Assembly (NCBI GenBank): GCA_023390175.1
Contig: JAEWDK010000020.1
Span: forward strand, 248,001 to 312,000
Length of the DNA stretch: 64,000 bases
Origin: Bacillota bacterium
GTDB lineage: Bacteria > Bacillota > Clostridia > Oscillospirales > Acutalibacteraceae
Direction: 5' to 3'
Shown: piece by piece, positions 17,160 through 25,682 of the stretch
Layout: each line of letters begins with the position of its first letter
Position numbering within the stretch: position 1 is the first letter of the stretch
Translations under genes and position numbers: made by a program
Notes under the pieces: model-generated
Seen by the model: only the letters and a program-made list of their open reading frames with translations
What the model was told of the DNA's origin: nothing
Databases searched by the model: none

Positions 17160-17707
17160 TCTTCGGTCACATCCTTATTCCTGTAAACGGTCAGCATGAC
17201 CTTTCCGTATTTGTAGGAACGGCCGCGCAGAAAATCGCCCGCGTCCTCCGGCAGCTCCTCGTCATACGGGTGCTCGCAGATAATTGTGCCGCCCTTGTTC
17301 ATCGATTCCGCGACCAGGGGCAGCGCGCGCTGCAGCAGACCGGTGCGGTAAGGCGGGTCGAGGAACGCCAAATCAAAGAGCCCCTGATTCTGCATTAAAA
17401 ACGCGGAGAATTCCATATTTTTAACGACGGCTTTTTCAGCAAAACCGGTGCTTTCCAAATTTTTTTGCACGATTGCGACAGAATCTTTTTTGGAGTCCAC
17501 AAACACCGCCTGTTTTGCGCCGCGGCTCAGTGCTTCGATGCCAAGCTGGCCGGAACCAGCAAAAAGGTCGAGCACACGCCTTCCCTCAATTTGGAACTGA
17601 ATGATGCTAAACAGCGCTTCCTTCACTCTGTCGGGAGTAGGGCGCACCGTTTCACCCTCCAGTGCAGTGAGCCGTTTGCCGCGTGCCGAGCCGGTAATTA
17701 CTCTCAT
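17156..17707 (-). CDS. rsmD: 16S rRNA (guanine-966-N2)-methyltransferase RsmD
   Basis: A 183-residue SAM-dependent rRNA methyltransferase. The SAM-binding motif VLDLFAGSGQLGIEALSRGA is near residue 45 and the catalytic N-methyltransferase motif DPPY near residue 117. The N-terminal RVITGSARGKRL is typical. AAGGAG is eight bases before the ATG, and a near-consensus promoter is located upstream at 17774-17802. First gene of the rsmD-coaD operon. Confidence 0.96.
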   Translation of the reverse strand: MRVITGSARGKRLTALEGETVRPTPDRVKEALFSIIQFQIEGRRVLDLFAGSGQLGIEALSRGAKQAVFVDSKKDSVAIVQKNLESTGFAEKAVVKNMEFSAFLMQNQGLFDLAFLDPPYRTGLLQRALPLVAESMNKGGTIICEHPYDEELPEDAGDFLRGRSYKYGKVMLTVYRNKDVTEE

Positions 17708-17773
17708 ATATTTAACTCCTTAATACACATTGACAAAATTCAAAGTTTGCGAAAGATTTCACTTATAAAAGAT

Positions 17774-17802
17774 ATTATCCCATTATCATGCGGCTATGTC
17801 AA
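17774..17802 (-). promoter_or_regulatory. Sigma-A promoter of rsmD-coaD
   Basis: On the minus strand: TTGACA (17802-17797), 17-bp spacer, GATAAT (17779-17774), about 65 bases ahead of the rsmD start. Confidence 0.75.
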
Positions 17803-17808
17803 CTTGCT

Positions 17809-19659
17809 TTATTGATTTTCTGCGTTACTGTGGAAATAATCATAAACACGCTGGGCCGCCGGTTTGTTCATGCCGGGGGCGGAAACCAGTTCCGCCAAAT
17901 CCGCCTTTTTAATTGCGGCAACCGTTTTAAAATGCTTTAGCAACGCACGGGCGCGGGTTTGGCCCACCCCTTCAATTGAGGTTAAGGTGGATGAAATCGT
18001 AGCTTTTTTTCTCATTTGGCGATGGTACCCGATTGCAAAGCGGTGCACCTCATCCTGAATGGAGGACACAAGCGTAAATGCCTTGCGGTTGGAATTGATG
18101 GCAATTTCGCCGCCGTCCTTTGCAATTGCCCTGGTGCGGTGCTTGTCGTCCTTGACCATGCCGAAAAGCGGGATATCCAGCCCGGCAGCTTCCAGCACGG
18201 GGCGCACAGCCCCGACGTGGCCTTTTCCGCCGTCCAGAAGGATCAGGTCGGGCAGGCGGCCAAACCCGCTGCCGGAATCCTTTTGTTCAAAATATTCGCG
18301 GAACCTGCGCTCAATCACTTCCTGCATGGAAGCATAGTCGTCCTGCCCCATAACCGTTTTGATTTTAAACTTGCGGTAAGCTGATTTCAGCGGTCTTCCG
18401 TTTTCAAACACCACCATGCCGGCAACATTTTCGCCGCCCGCAAGGTTGGAGATATCATACGATTCGATATAAGCGGGGGGCTGCTCCATGCCCAGCAAAC
18501 GCCCCAGCTCGTCAAGGGCGGAGGCTTCGCGCCCGGTGCGCCCCGTTGTTTGGGCTAGCTGTTCGGCGGCGTTGTTGCGGCACATTTCAACAAGCTGTGC
18601 CTGTTCGCCCTTTTGCGGCACGGAAACCGTCACTTTTTTGCCCGCCTTTTGTGACAGCCACTGTCCTAAAAGCTCGGTGCCCTCCGCCGCGCCGTCCAAG
18701 CAGACGCGGGGCGGGATACGGTCGCGCATCGAATAATACCGCTCAATAAATTCACTGCGGGCGGCTTTGGCATTCCCGGTTTCCCCGGTCAAAAAGGTTT
18801 CCCGGTCGCAAAGGCGGCCGTTCAGGAAACGGAACACTTCAAAGCAACTGGTTTCCGCACCCTGCGCGAGCGCAATAATATCCTGCTCCGGCACACGCGC
18901 GGCAACAACTTTTTGCCGGTCGCCCATGCGCTTAATCGCAGCAATACGGTCGCGGATTCTGCCGGCGCGCTCAAATTCAAGCGCTTCCGCTGCGTCGTTC
19001 ATCTTTTTCGTCAATTCCCGCATGCATTCGGTACTGCCGCCGCGCAGAAAATCGACTGCTTCCGACACGGTTTCGTTGTACTCCGCTTCACTGATTTTAC
19101 CCCAGCACGGCGCGCTGCACTGCTTGATATAATAATTCAGGCACGGTCTTGCCTTACCGATGTCCTGCGGAAATTTGCGCGTGCAGGACGGCAGCCGGAA
19201 AATTTTCAGCGCTTCATCAATGGATTCTTTGGTTGCCCACGAGCTGACGAACGGCCCAATGTAGTTCGCGCCGTCGTCCAAAATCTGTTTTGCTTCGGAT
19301 ATTCGCGGCCAGGGGCCGGAAGTAACCTTAATATAGTGATATCCCTTGTCATCTTTTAATAGAATGTTATACTTGGGATTGTGCTGCTTAATCAGGCTGC
19401 ATTCCAGTACCAAAGCTTCGAATTCGCTGTCGGTGAGGATATATTCAAAATATTCGACGTTGCTGACCATACGGCGCACTTTGTCGTCGTGATTTTTCTC
19501 GGAGCCAAAATACTGGCTGACGCGGTTTTTCAGCGCCTTTGCTTTTCCGACATAGATTATCTTACCCGTTTTATCATGCATAATATACACGCCCGGGTTC
19601 AGCGGAAGACGCATGGCCCTGCTGCGCAGTTCCTTAATATGTTTTTCGTGGTCGGTCAT
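17809..19659 (-). CDS. uvrC: Excinuclease ABC subunit C
   Basis: A 616-residue nuclease that makes both incisions in nucleotide excision repair after UvrA2B loading. N-terminal GIY-YIG domain (NPGVYIMHDKTGKIIYVGKA, residues ~20-40), a UVR motif near residue 205 (MNDAAEALEFERAGRIRDRI), an RNase H-like domain with catalytic Asp in ESYDISN and LILLDGGKGH, and a C-terminal helix-hairpin-helix pair (SIEGVGQTRARALLKHFKT). Start at 19659 has AAAGGAGG five bases upstream; 19 extra codons in frame upstream are probably untranslated. Confidence 0.97.
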   Translation of the reverse strand: MTDHEKHIKELRSRAMRLPLNPGVYIMHDKTGKIIYVGKAKALKNRVSQYFGSEKNHDDKVRRMVSNVEYFEYILTDSEFEALVLECSLIKQHNPKYNILLKDDKGYHYIKVTSGPWPRISEAKQILDDGANYIGPFVSSWATKESIDEALKIFRLPSCTRKFPQDIGKARPCLNYYIKQCSAPCWGKISEAEYNETVSEAVDFLRGGSTECMRELTKKMNDAAEALEFERAGRIRDRIAAIKRMGDRQKVVAARVPEQDIIALAQGAETSCFEVFRFLNGRLCDRETFLTGETGNAKAARSEFIERYYSMRDRIPPRVCLDGAAEGTELLGQWLSQKAGKKVTVSVPQKGEQAQLVEMCRNNAAEQLAQTTGRTGREASALDELGRLLGMEQPPAYIESYDISNLAGGENVAGMVVFENGRPLKSAYRKFKIKTVMGQDDYASMQEVIERRFREYFEQKDSGSGFGRLPDLILLDGGKGHVGAVRPVLEAAGLDIPLFGMVKDDKHRTRAIAKDGGEIAINSNRKAFTLVSSIQDEVHRFAIGYHRQMRKKATISSTLTSIEGVGQTRARALLKHFKTVAAIKKADLAELVSAPGMNKPAAQRVYDYFHSNAENQ

Positions 19660-19852
19660 GAGTACCTCCTTTATCATTTTCCATTGTATCTTGTATTCCC
19701 TTTGACTCGCTATCATGCGGGTAAATTTCGTGTTACAGGAAGTGGTTCACTTCTCAGTTTAAAACAAAGAAGCGATTATTGCATGAAATTTTTGGAAATA
19801 ATATTCCAATAATGTTAAAATATGAAAAGCAGATGAAAAGAGCGAAGCAAGG

Positions 19853-20260
19853 ATGAAAAGGAAAAGAAATTTCGCCATGATTGCGGGACTGTTCGTTATC
19901 CTGATTTTTCTCGCCTGGTATATCCTGTTTTACTGCGGTTTTGCGTACCGGCAAAAGCTGATTGCCACCAGCACATCGCCCAATCAGTCGTACACCATTC
20001 GCGCTTATACTTACAATTTTGGAGCCGCTGCCGCGCCGGCCGTCCTGTGCCGGATTACGAACAATAAATCAGGAAAAACTCGGGATCTTTACCGATGCTC
20101 CCGCTGCGATACCGCTGATATCAGCTGGCTTAACCCCGGCACTGCCAGAATCAACGGGGTTAAGCTTGATGCGGAAAAGGGCGCCTACAGCGGTGACAGC
20201 AAACGCTATGGCTCCGCAAACGAACCCGTTTTATTGTCACGAAGGGAGGAGTTAAGATGA
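19853..20260 (+). CDS. Membrane-anchored DUF5412-like protein
   Basis: A 135-residue protein with a basic N terminus, one membrane helix (residues ~9-30) and a small extracytoplasmic beta-rich domain. The pattern TSPNQSYTIRAYTYNFGAAA, then RCDTADISWLNPGTARINGVKLD, resembles the DUF5412 family of small Firmicute membrane proteins; the family has no known role. Two Cys (RCSRC) near residue 82 may form a disulfide. Ribosome site is weak (AAGG close to the ATG). It overlaps the next gene by 4 bases (ATGA) and is divergent from uvrC. Confidence 0.65.
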   Translation: MKRKRNFAMIAGLFVILIFLAWYILFYCGFAYRQKLIATSTSPNQSYTIRAYTYNFGAAAAPAVLCRITNNKSGKTRDLYRCSRCDTADISWLNPGTARINGVKLDAEKGAYSGDSKRYGSANEPVLLSRREELR

Positions 20261-20640
20261 AAATTAATCACATCGCACTTTATACCAACGATTTGGAGCG
20301 TACAAAAAATTTCTATGAAACTTATTTTTCCGCTGTTTCCAATCAAAAATATGAGAACCTGAAAACGGGGCTGCAAACCTATTTCCTGAGCTTTGAAGAC
20401 GGTGCCCGGCTTGAACTGATGACCAGGCCGCAGCTGGAGGAAGGCGCTCCGCAAGCTTTTCGTGCCGGCTGGGTGCATTTGGCGTTCAGCGCAGGCAGCA
20501 AGGAAAACGTAAATCAGCTGACCGAGCGGCTGGCAATGGACGGGTTTATGGTTTTGAGTGCTCCCAGAATTACAGGGGACGGATATTACGAGAGCTGCGT
20601 GGCTGACCCCGACGGCAACCAGGTTGAAATTGTGGAATAA
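20257..20640 (+). CDS. VOC (glyoxalase/bleomycin-resistance) family protein
   Basis: A 127-residue single-domain vicinal oxygen chelate protein. It has the two beta-alpha-beta-beta-beta halves: INHIALYTNDLERTKNFYE at the N terminus, GWVHLAFSAG in the middle, and DPDGNQVEIVE at the C terminus. The usual metal ligands are H5, E54 (LEL), H75 and E123. This set is typical of lactoylglutathione lyase-like or dioxygenase-like enzymes; the substrate cannot be told. Strong GGAGG seven bases upstream; translationally coupled to the preceding gene and followed by a terminator. Confidence 0.88.
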   Translation: MKINHIALYTNDLERTKNFYETYFSAVSNQKYENLKTGLQTYFLSFEDGARLELMTRPQLEEGAPQAFRAGWVHLAFSAGSKENVNQLTERLAMDGFMVLSAPRITGDGYYESCVADPDGNQVEIVE

Positions 20641-20652
20641 ATTTAAAAATAC

Positions 20653-20681
20653 AAAAAAAGCACCGCCGATAAAGCGGTGCT
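20653..20681. terminator. Bidirectional Rho-independent terminator
   Basis: An 8-bp stem (20659-20666 with 20674-20681) and 7-nt loop, flanked by seven A on the left (T run on the minus strand) and a short T-rich stretch on the right. It serves the converging VOC gene and the HPr gene. Confidence 0.8.
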
Positions 20682-20696
20682 ATTTGTTAGAACAAC

Positions 20697-20960
20697 TTAT
20701 TCGGCAAAGCCGGACTGAACCAGTTCCACAAGGCTGTTGACTGCTTCTTCTTCGTCGGAGCCGTCCGCAATAATGCGAATGGATGTCCCACCTACAATTC
20801 CAAGTGACAAAACGCCCAAAAGGCTTTTTGCATTGACGCGTCTCTCTTCTTTTTCTACCCAGATAGACGACTTAAACTCATTCGCTTTCTGAATGAAAAA
20901 AGTAGCCGGACGCGCGTGAAGGCCAACCTGATTTTGAACCAATACCTCTTTAACACACAT
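20697..20960 (-). CDS. ptsH: Phosphocarrier protein HPr
   Basis: An 87-residue HPr-fold protein. The PTS phosphorylation site His is present in GLHARPAT (residue 15), and the regulatory Ser in NAKSLLGVLSLG (residue ~46) that HPr kinase modifies for CcpA-mediated catabolite repression. As the His is intact it is more likely HPr than the His-less Crh. It is not next to ptsI. It has its own promoter (TTGACG-16-TATAAT) and terminator, so it is a single-gene unit. Confidence 0.92.
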   Translation of the reverse strand: MCVKEVLVQNQVGLHARPATFFIQKANEFKSSIWVEKEERRVNAKSLLGVLSLGIVGGTSIRIIADGSDEEEAVNSLVELVQSGFAE

Positions 20961-21055
20961 TCTAATATCCCCTCCTGTAAAAACAAAATAAAACTTCTAA
21001 AAAACAATTAAAAAACCAATCGTAAAACACTGGTTATCGTTTCAGATTTAAGGTT

Positions 21056-21083
21056 ATTATATCACATTTAAGCCCGCCGTCAA
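21056..21083 (-). promoter_or_regulatory. Sigma-A promoter of the HPr gene
   Basis: On the minus strand: TTGACG (21083-21078), 16-bp spacer, TATAAT (21061-21056), about 95 bases upstream of the HPr start. Confidence 0.75.
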
Positions 21084-21210
21084 CCAAATTAAAAAACTTT
21101 GGATTGATGACTGAACCGTGGAATCGTGGAAAGCACTTGTTTGTGCAACATGCCATAATTGTTGAAAACTTTTGTTCCCTCTGCCATACAGCATGTTCCA
21201 TTGAAACAAA

Positions 21211-21969
21211 TCAGTCCGACTCGTTTTCGATCTTTTTCGATTCAGACTGTATTTTTGTCAAAAAAATCTTGTCCGATTTTGTCAGTTCAGCCTGTTCCAG
21301 CAGCTCTGGCCGTTTTTTCAGCGTTCGGTATATGGACTGCTCCCGGTGCCATTTTTCCACATTTCCATGGTGCCCCGCCAAAAGAACATCCGGCACTTTT
21401 CTGCCCCGCCAAACCGCCGGCCGCGTGTACTGGGGGTATTCCAGCAGGCCGTTGAAATGACTTTCCTCCTGAAAACATTCCTGGTCGGAAAGAACGCCGT
21501 CGATCATCCGGCTGACGGCGTCGGCAACCACCAGAGCAGGAAGCTCCCCGCCGGTCAGCACGTAATCGCCGATAGACAGCTCCTCGTCCACGTACTCGTC
21601 AATAATGCGCTCATCAATGCCCTCGTAGTGGCCGCACAGGAACGTAAGGTTTTCGTATTGCGCAAGTTCCCTGACCCGCTGCTGTGTAAGTGTTTTGCCC
21701 TGTGGGGACATATAGATGACATGCGGCTTTTCCCCCAGCTGGTCAATCAGGTCGTCCATACAAAGCGCGATGGGCTCAGCCATAAGAAGCATCCCCATAC
21801 CGCCGCCGTAGGGGCAGTCGTCCACCCGGTTATGCTTGTTGTTTGCAAAATCACGAAGCTGATGGCAGCAGACCTGAATCGCTCCTTTTTTGCGCGCGCG
21901 CCCAATGATGCTTTCAGCCATCACCGTTTCACACATTTCCGGAAAAAGGGTAATCAGATCAATCCTCAT
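21211..21969 (-). CDS. trmD: tRNA (guanine-37-N1)-methyltransferase TrmD
   Basis: A 252-residue SPOUT methyltransferase that makes m1G37 in tRNAs reading C-starting codons and prevents +1 frameshifting. N-terminal RIDLITLFPEM, the trefoil-knot SAM-binding segments VDDCPYGGGMGMLLMAEP, LCGHYEGIDERI and SIGDYVLTGGELPALV are all present. The start at 21969 lies inside the last codons of rimM (11-base overlap), with GGGGA nine bases upstream. It is the last gene before a 250-base gap. Confidence 0.97.
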   Translation of the reverse strand: MRIDLITLFPEMCETVMAESIIGRARKKGAIQVCCHQLRDFANNKHNRVDDCPYGGGMGMLLMAEPIALCMDDLIDQLGEKPHVIYMSPQGKTLTQQRVRELAQYENLTFLCGHYEGIDERIIDEYVDEELSIGDYVLTGGELPALVVADAVSRMIDGVLSDQECFQEESHFNGLLEYPQYTRPAVWRGRKVPDVLLAGHHGNVEKWHREQSIYRTLKKRPELLEQAELTKSDKIFLTKIQSESKKIENESD

Positions 21970-22474
21970 CGTCAAAAATCCCCTTCATCGGCTGAATCAT
22001 CATTTTACTTTCCGTAATATTTATATTTTTTATAACGTCAGGTATTGCCGGAATGAGGTAGTCCTTCTTGCTTTCCGACGTAATCTGATAAACGTCGTTG
22101 GCGCCGGTGTGCATAATCTCCGTCAGCTTTCCGTAATAGATAAAATTGTCGGCGTCATACACATCCACCCCGATTAAGTCCTGCATAAAATAGCGGCCTT
22201 CCTCGAGCTTTACGTCGGAGCGGTTCAAATAAATAATTTTGCCGCGCAGGGTATCCGCCTGCTCAACAGTATCAATGCCCTTCAGCGTAACGAGCAGCAG
22301 CGTTTTGTGCACACGGGAGGAGAGAACCTCCACCTTTTGCTCACCCTTGTTCCAATAAAGCGTTTTCAGTTTCGCCAGAAAATCGGCCGAATCACACCAT
22401 GGGTCAACGCGCAGCTCACCCTTCAGCCCGTGAGTTCCCACAATCTTCCCCGCTTCCAAATATTGATTCAGCAT
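21959..22474 (-). CDS. rimM: 16S rRNA processing protein RimM
   Basis: A 171-residue 30S maturation factor that binds ribosomal protein S19. The N-terminal domain has the signature GKIVGTHGLKGELRV (residues ~9-23); the C-terminal PRC-barrel begins near YFMQDLIGVDVYD (residue ~97). AGGAG is six bases before the ATG. It is coupled to trmD but cut off from the upstream rpsP-khpA pair by a strong terminator at 22516-22543. Confidence 0.95.
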   Translation of the reverse strand: MLNQYLEAGKIVGTHGLKGELRVDPWCDSADFLAKLKTLYWNKGEQKVEVLSSRVHKTLLLVTLKGIDTVEQADTLRGKIIYLNRSDVKLEEGRYFMQDLIGVDVYDADNFIYYGKLTEIMHTGANDVYQITSESKKDYLIPAIPDVIKNINITESKMMIQPMKGIFDDED

Positions 22475-22515
22475 GGTATTCTCCTATCATGATCCGCCAG
22501 AGCGGTTTTATTACG

Positions 22516-22543
22516 AAAAAGGGCAGACGCACAACGTCTGCCC
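22516..22543 (-). terminator. Rho-independent terminator between khpA and rimM
   Basis: A perfect 9-bp GC-rich stem (22521-22529 with 22535-22543), 5-nt loop and five T (22520-22516). It lies 11 bases past the khpA stop and inside what is often a continuous rpsP-khpA-rimM-trmD operon. Confidence 0.85.
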
Positions 22544-22554
22544 TTGGCCTGCAA

Positions 22555-22788
22555 CTAGTCAATTTCAACCGAAATTTTGCCGTTGGTGCGGGTTGCCGCG
22601 GCGCGCATGACAATTCGGATTGCCTTGGCAATCCTGCCCTGCTTGCCAATCACCCGGCCCATGTCGTTTTCAGCGACATGCAGGTGATACACAACGGTTC
22701 CTTCCTCATCGGGCTCGTCCACATCGACGGCTACCGCCGCCGGTTCTTCCACAAGCCCCTGAGCAATCGCAATTAGCAGTTCCTTCAT
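22555..22788 (-). CDS. khpA: KH-domain RNA-binding protein KhpA (YlqC)
   Basis: A 77-residue single KH domain protein that binds RNA, generally as a dimer or with KhpB/Jag. The RNA-binding G-x-x-G loop is in RVIGKQGRIAKAIRIVMRAAA. Family length. The start at 22788 has GGAGG eleven bases upstream, somewhat long, but matches the family start (MKELL); longer in-frame versions run into rpsP. Lies 20 bases after rpsP, its usual neighbour. Confidence 0.93.
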   Translation of the reverse strand: MKELLIAIAQGLVEEPAAVAVDVDEPDEEGTVVYHLHVAENDMGRVIGKQGRIAKAIRIVMRAAATRTNGKISVEID

Positions 22789-22808
22789 AATGGCATTATC
22801 CTCCACTA

Positions 22809-23051
22809 TTACAGCACGCCGTGGCTCTTGAACAGAGCTTTCACGGTATCGGTCGGCTGTGCTCCGTTGGCAATCCACTTCTTTGCTTTATCGGCGTCAA
22901 CCTTTACAACGGATGGCTCTTCAAGGGGATTGTAGTAGCCAATTTCTTCAATGAAACGGCCGTCACGCGGGAAGCGGGAATCGGCAACAACTATACGATA
23001 GAAAGGAGCCTTCTTAGCGCCCATTCTGCGTAATCTGATCTTTACTGACAT
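22809..23051 (-). CDS. rpsP: 30S ribosomal protein S16
   Basis: An 80-residue ribosomal protein; N-terminal VKIRLRRMGAKKAPFYRIVVADSRFPRDGRFIEEIGYYNP is the complete S16 signature. It follows ffh by 90 bases and precedes khpA. Confidence 0.98.
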   Translation of the reverse strand: MSVKIRLRRMGAKKAPFYRIVVADSRFPRDGRFIEEIGYYNPLEEPSVVKVDADKAKKWIANGAQPTDTVKALFKSHGVL

Positions 23052-23140
23052 AATGTTTCACCTCCACGAATTATTCAGGGGCAAGCCCTATATCTTCACC
23101 AAAAGGGGTTTCCCGATTGGATGAATTCCATTTTTTGTGC

Positions 23141-24466
23141 TTAGAACGGCATACCCATACCGGAAAAGCGGCGTTTGCCCTTGCCCTTCATCTGCTTCAT
23201 CAGCTTTTGAGCCTGCTCGAACTGCTTAATCAGGCGGTTAACATCCTCCACCTTCATACCGCTGCCCGCCGCCATGCGCCTTTTGCGCGACGGATTGATC
23301 AAAGCCGGTTTTTCCCGTTCCTCTTTTGTCATGGAACGGATAATTGCGGCCATGCGGTCCATCTGCCGGTCATCAATGTCAACATCCTTGAGCTGCTTAT
23401 CCATTCCGGGCATTTTGGAAAGCACATTTTTGAGCGGCCCCATCTTCTTTACCTGCTCAAACTGATCGAGCAAATCATTGAAGTCAAGCTTGTTCTGCAG
23501 CATCTTTTGCGCCGTTTTTTCAGCGGCTTTCTGATCCAGCCTGCTCTGTGCGTCTTCAATCAGGGTTAAAACATCACCCATGCCGAGAATACGCGAAGCC
23601 ATTCGGTCGGGGTGGAATACTTCAAGGTCTTCCAGCTTTTCGCCAGTACCGGCGAATTTTATCGGTTTTCCGGTTACCGCACGAACGGAAAGCGCCGCGC
23701 CGCCGCGGGTGTCGCCGTCCAATTTTGTGAGGATAACGCCGGAAATGCTCAGCAGTTCATCAAAGGTTTTTGCCACGTTGACGGCCTCCTGGCCGGTCAT
23801 GGCGTCAACCACGAGCAGAATTTCATGCGGGGATACCGCGCTTTTAATATTTTTCAGTTCATCCATCAGCGCTTCGTCGATTTGCAGACGGCCGGCGGTG
23901 TCAATGAGCACCATATCGTTGCCGTAATCCTTCGCGTGCGCAATGGCGGCTTTGCAGATTCTCACAGGGTTTTCCGTGCCCATTTCAAAAACGGGAACAC
24001 CCGCTTTGGAGCCCACAACCTGAAGCTGTTTAATGGCGGCGGGGCGGTAAATATCCGCGGCGACAAGCAGCGGCCTGTGCCCCTTATTTTTCAGCATCAG
24101 CGCCAGCTTGCCGACGTGAGTGGTTTTACCGGCGCCCTGCAGCCCGCAGAGCATTATAACCGTCGGCGGAGAGGCCGGGCTCGCAATTTTTGCGTCGCTG
24201 CCGCCCATTAAGCCGGTTAATTCTTCATTTACAATTTTAATGACCATCTGTGCCGGAGTAAGGCTTTCCATTACTTCCGCACCGATTGCCCGTTCGCTTA
24301 CCTTATTGGTAAAATCCTTGGCAACCTTATAGTTCACATCCGCTTCCAGCAAGGCAAGGCGGACTTCCCGCATCGCCTCTTTGACATCGGCTTCATTCAG
24401 TTTACCCTTGGACTTCAAGCGTTTAAAAGCGTCGGTCAGTTTATCGGCAAGGCCTTCGAATGCCAA
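23141..24466 (-). CDS. ffh: Signal recognition particle protein Ffh
   Basis: A 441-residue SRP GTPase that binds 4.5S/6S RNA and signal peptides and targets nascent chains to FtsY at the membrane. N domain (residues 1-90), G domain with GLQGAGKTTHVGKLA (~108), DTAGR (~190) and TKLDGDTRGGA (~247), and a Met-rich M domain with the RNA-binding SGMKVEDVNRLIKQF and a C-terminal GMGMPF. The start is a TTG six bases after GGAGGG. The N-terminal residues (MAFEGLADKL) match the family, so TTG is real. Coupled to ylxM. Confidence 0.97.
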   Translation of the reverse strand: MAFEGLADKLTDAFKRLKSKGKLNEADVKEAMREVRLALLEADVNYKVAKDFTNKVSERAIGAEVMESLTPAQMVIKIVNEELTGLMGGSDAKIASPASPPTVIMLCGLQGAGKTTHVGKLALMLKNKGHRPLLVAADIYRPAAIKQLQVVGSKAGVPVFEMGTENPVRICKAAIAHAKDYGNDMVLIDTAGRLQIDEALMDELKNIKSAVSPHEILLVVDAMTGQEAVNVAKTFDELLSISGVILTKLDGDTRGGAALSVRAVTGKPIKFAGTGEKLEDLEVFHPDRMASRILGMGDVLTLIEDAQSRLDQKAAEKTAQKMLQNKLDFNDLLDQFEQVKKMGPLKNVLSKMPGMDKQLKDVDIDDRQMDRMAAIIRSMTKEEREKPALINPSRKRRMAAGSGMKVEDVNRLIKQFEQAQKLMKQMKGKGKRRFSGMGMPF

Positions 24467-24481
24467 TCCGTTCCCTCCTTC

Positions 24482-24844
24482 TTACTCACAAAGCTTCTGT
24501 GCAATATCGAGGATCGTTTTTACGTGATCGTCAAGCTCATGTGAATAAATAAAATGTTCATTATATTCCTTAATCCGAGCGGCGGAATCGCTGATTTTTT
24601 CGAGCCCGCTCCTCATTTCACGAAAGCGCCGGGCAAGCCCCAGCCGCTCTTCCATTTCCAAAAGCTGAAATTCGGCGCGCTTGATAGAGTCGCGCACACC
24701 CTGACGGGTAATTCCTTCGTTGTCCGCAATTTCGGAAAGGGAAAGGTCGTCATTGTAATAATACTCGATTACCTCGCGCTGTTTATCTGTCAGCATATCG
24801 CCGTAAAAATCAAGTAAAAGAGAGATTTCCAAATTCTTTGCCAC
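24482..24844 (-). CDS. ylxM: YlxM-family helix-turn-helix protein
   Basis: A 120-residue protein of the UPF0122/YlxM family, which modulates the SRP pathway and is nearly always found next to ffh. LLLDFYGDMLTDKQREVIEYYYNDDLSLSEIADNEGITRQGVRDSIKRAE is a sigma-70 region 4-like HTH. A GTG at 24844 with GGGGG seven bases upstream is the likely start; an earlier GTG at 24850 is less well placed. First gene of the ylxM-ffh operon, with a perfect sigma-A promoter upstream. Confidence 0.92.
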   Translation of the reverse strand: MAKNLEISLLLDFYGDMLTDKQREVIEYYYNDDLSLSEIADNEGITRQGVRDSIKRAEFQLLEMEERLGLARRFREMRSGLEKISDSAARIKEYNEHFIYSHELDDHVKTILDIAQKLCE

Positions 24845-24893
24845 GAACACACCCCCATGCTGATGTGTAAAGCAATTTCCTTTACACTAATGG

Positions 24894-24922
24894 ATTATAC
24901 AATAAAACGCAGTGCTTGTCAA
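24894..24922 (-). promoter_or_regulatory. Consensus sigma-A promoter of ylxM-ffh
   Basis: On the minus strand: TTGACA (24922-24917), 17-bp spacer, TATAAT (24899-24894). A perfect match at both hexamers, consistent with strong constitutive expression of the SRP and ribosomal genes. Confidence 0.9.
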
Positions 24923-24965
24923 TAGAAAAAACTGATTTTCCGGGCGGCAGTTCGCAATTCCGCTG

Positions 24966-25634
24966 TTACTTCAGCGAATTGAGGTAATTGGGCAGCGTCT
25001 GCACGATAAATTCTTTTAATTTATCCGCGTTTCCGGTGACATTCAGCACAAAATTACGGCCGGTAACCGCAGCGCCGCTGACCTGCAGCCCCACTACATC
25101 ACCAAAAACCTGTGTGCTGAACAGCGACATGTCGGCGCTCACCACACTGCCGGCCGCAGTTACACCCTGCGGAAACTTCCCTTTGAGCAAATTCAGTGCG
25201 AGTTTGGGCTGAACAGGTAGCCGGCCGACTTGAACAGAGTGTATGTCCGCGGTAATTTGCTCCCGGGAAGAATCAAACCCAAGCGTAAAATTGGCAATCA
25301 CGCCGAGGTGAATTCCTTTGTAGTTGACCGGAAGATAAACGCCGACTGTATTGTCGGGATTGATGTAACAGCGGGGCGGCTGGGGAGGGAACTTTTCCGC
25401 CAAAAGCCCGTTGACCTCTTCCGCGGTCAGGACTGCGGGTTCCCCGCTGATGGCGGCGACCCCAAGCTTTGCAATAACCGTATCTGTTTTAGCTGCCGTG
25501 CCCGTGCTGCGGTTCGGGTCGCTCAGCATCAAAGCCGTAAGGATCCCGATCACGATCAGAATCCCTGCAAAAACCGACAATACAATGAACAAGGGCTTTT
25601 TTTCGCTGCGCTTTTGGACAAACGTCTGCTGCAT
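24966..25634 (-). CDS. Membrane-anchored protein, YpmS-like
   Basis: A 222-residue protein with a short basic cytoplasmic N terminus, one membrane helix (residues ~18-40, LFIVLSVFAGILIVIGILTALML) and an extracytoplasmic domain of about 180 residues. The domain has repeated strands such as AVLTAEEVNGLLAEKF and VYLPVNYKGIHLGVIANFTLGFDSSREQI, resembling the YpmS/DUF2140 family. No enzymatic motif. GGGAGG is seven bases before the ATG at 25634. Follows mutS2 by 48 bases and may be cotranscribed with it. Role unknown. Confidence 0.6.
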   Translation of the reverse strand: MQQTFVQKRSEKKPLFIVLSVFAGILIVIGILTALMLSDPNRSTGTAAKTDTVIAKLGVAAISGEPAVLTAEEVNGLLAEKFPPQPPRCYINPDNTVGVYLPVNYKGIHLGVIANFTLGFDSSREQITADIHSVQVGRLPVQPKLALNLLKGKFPQGVTAAGSVVSADMSLFSTQVFGDVVGLQVSGAAVTGRNFVLNVTGNADKLKEFIVQTLPNYLNSLK

Positions 25635-25682
25635 AGAGCTGCCTCCCGTCATTTTCGGCCGGTTTTTACGCTTCCGGCCCGC

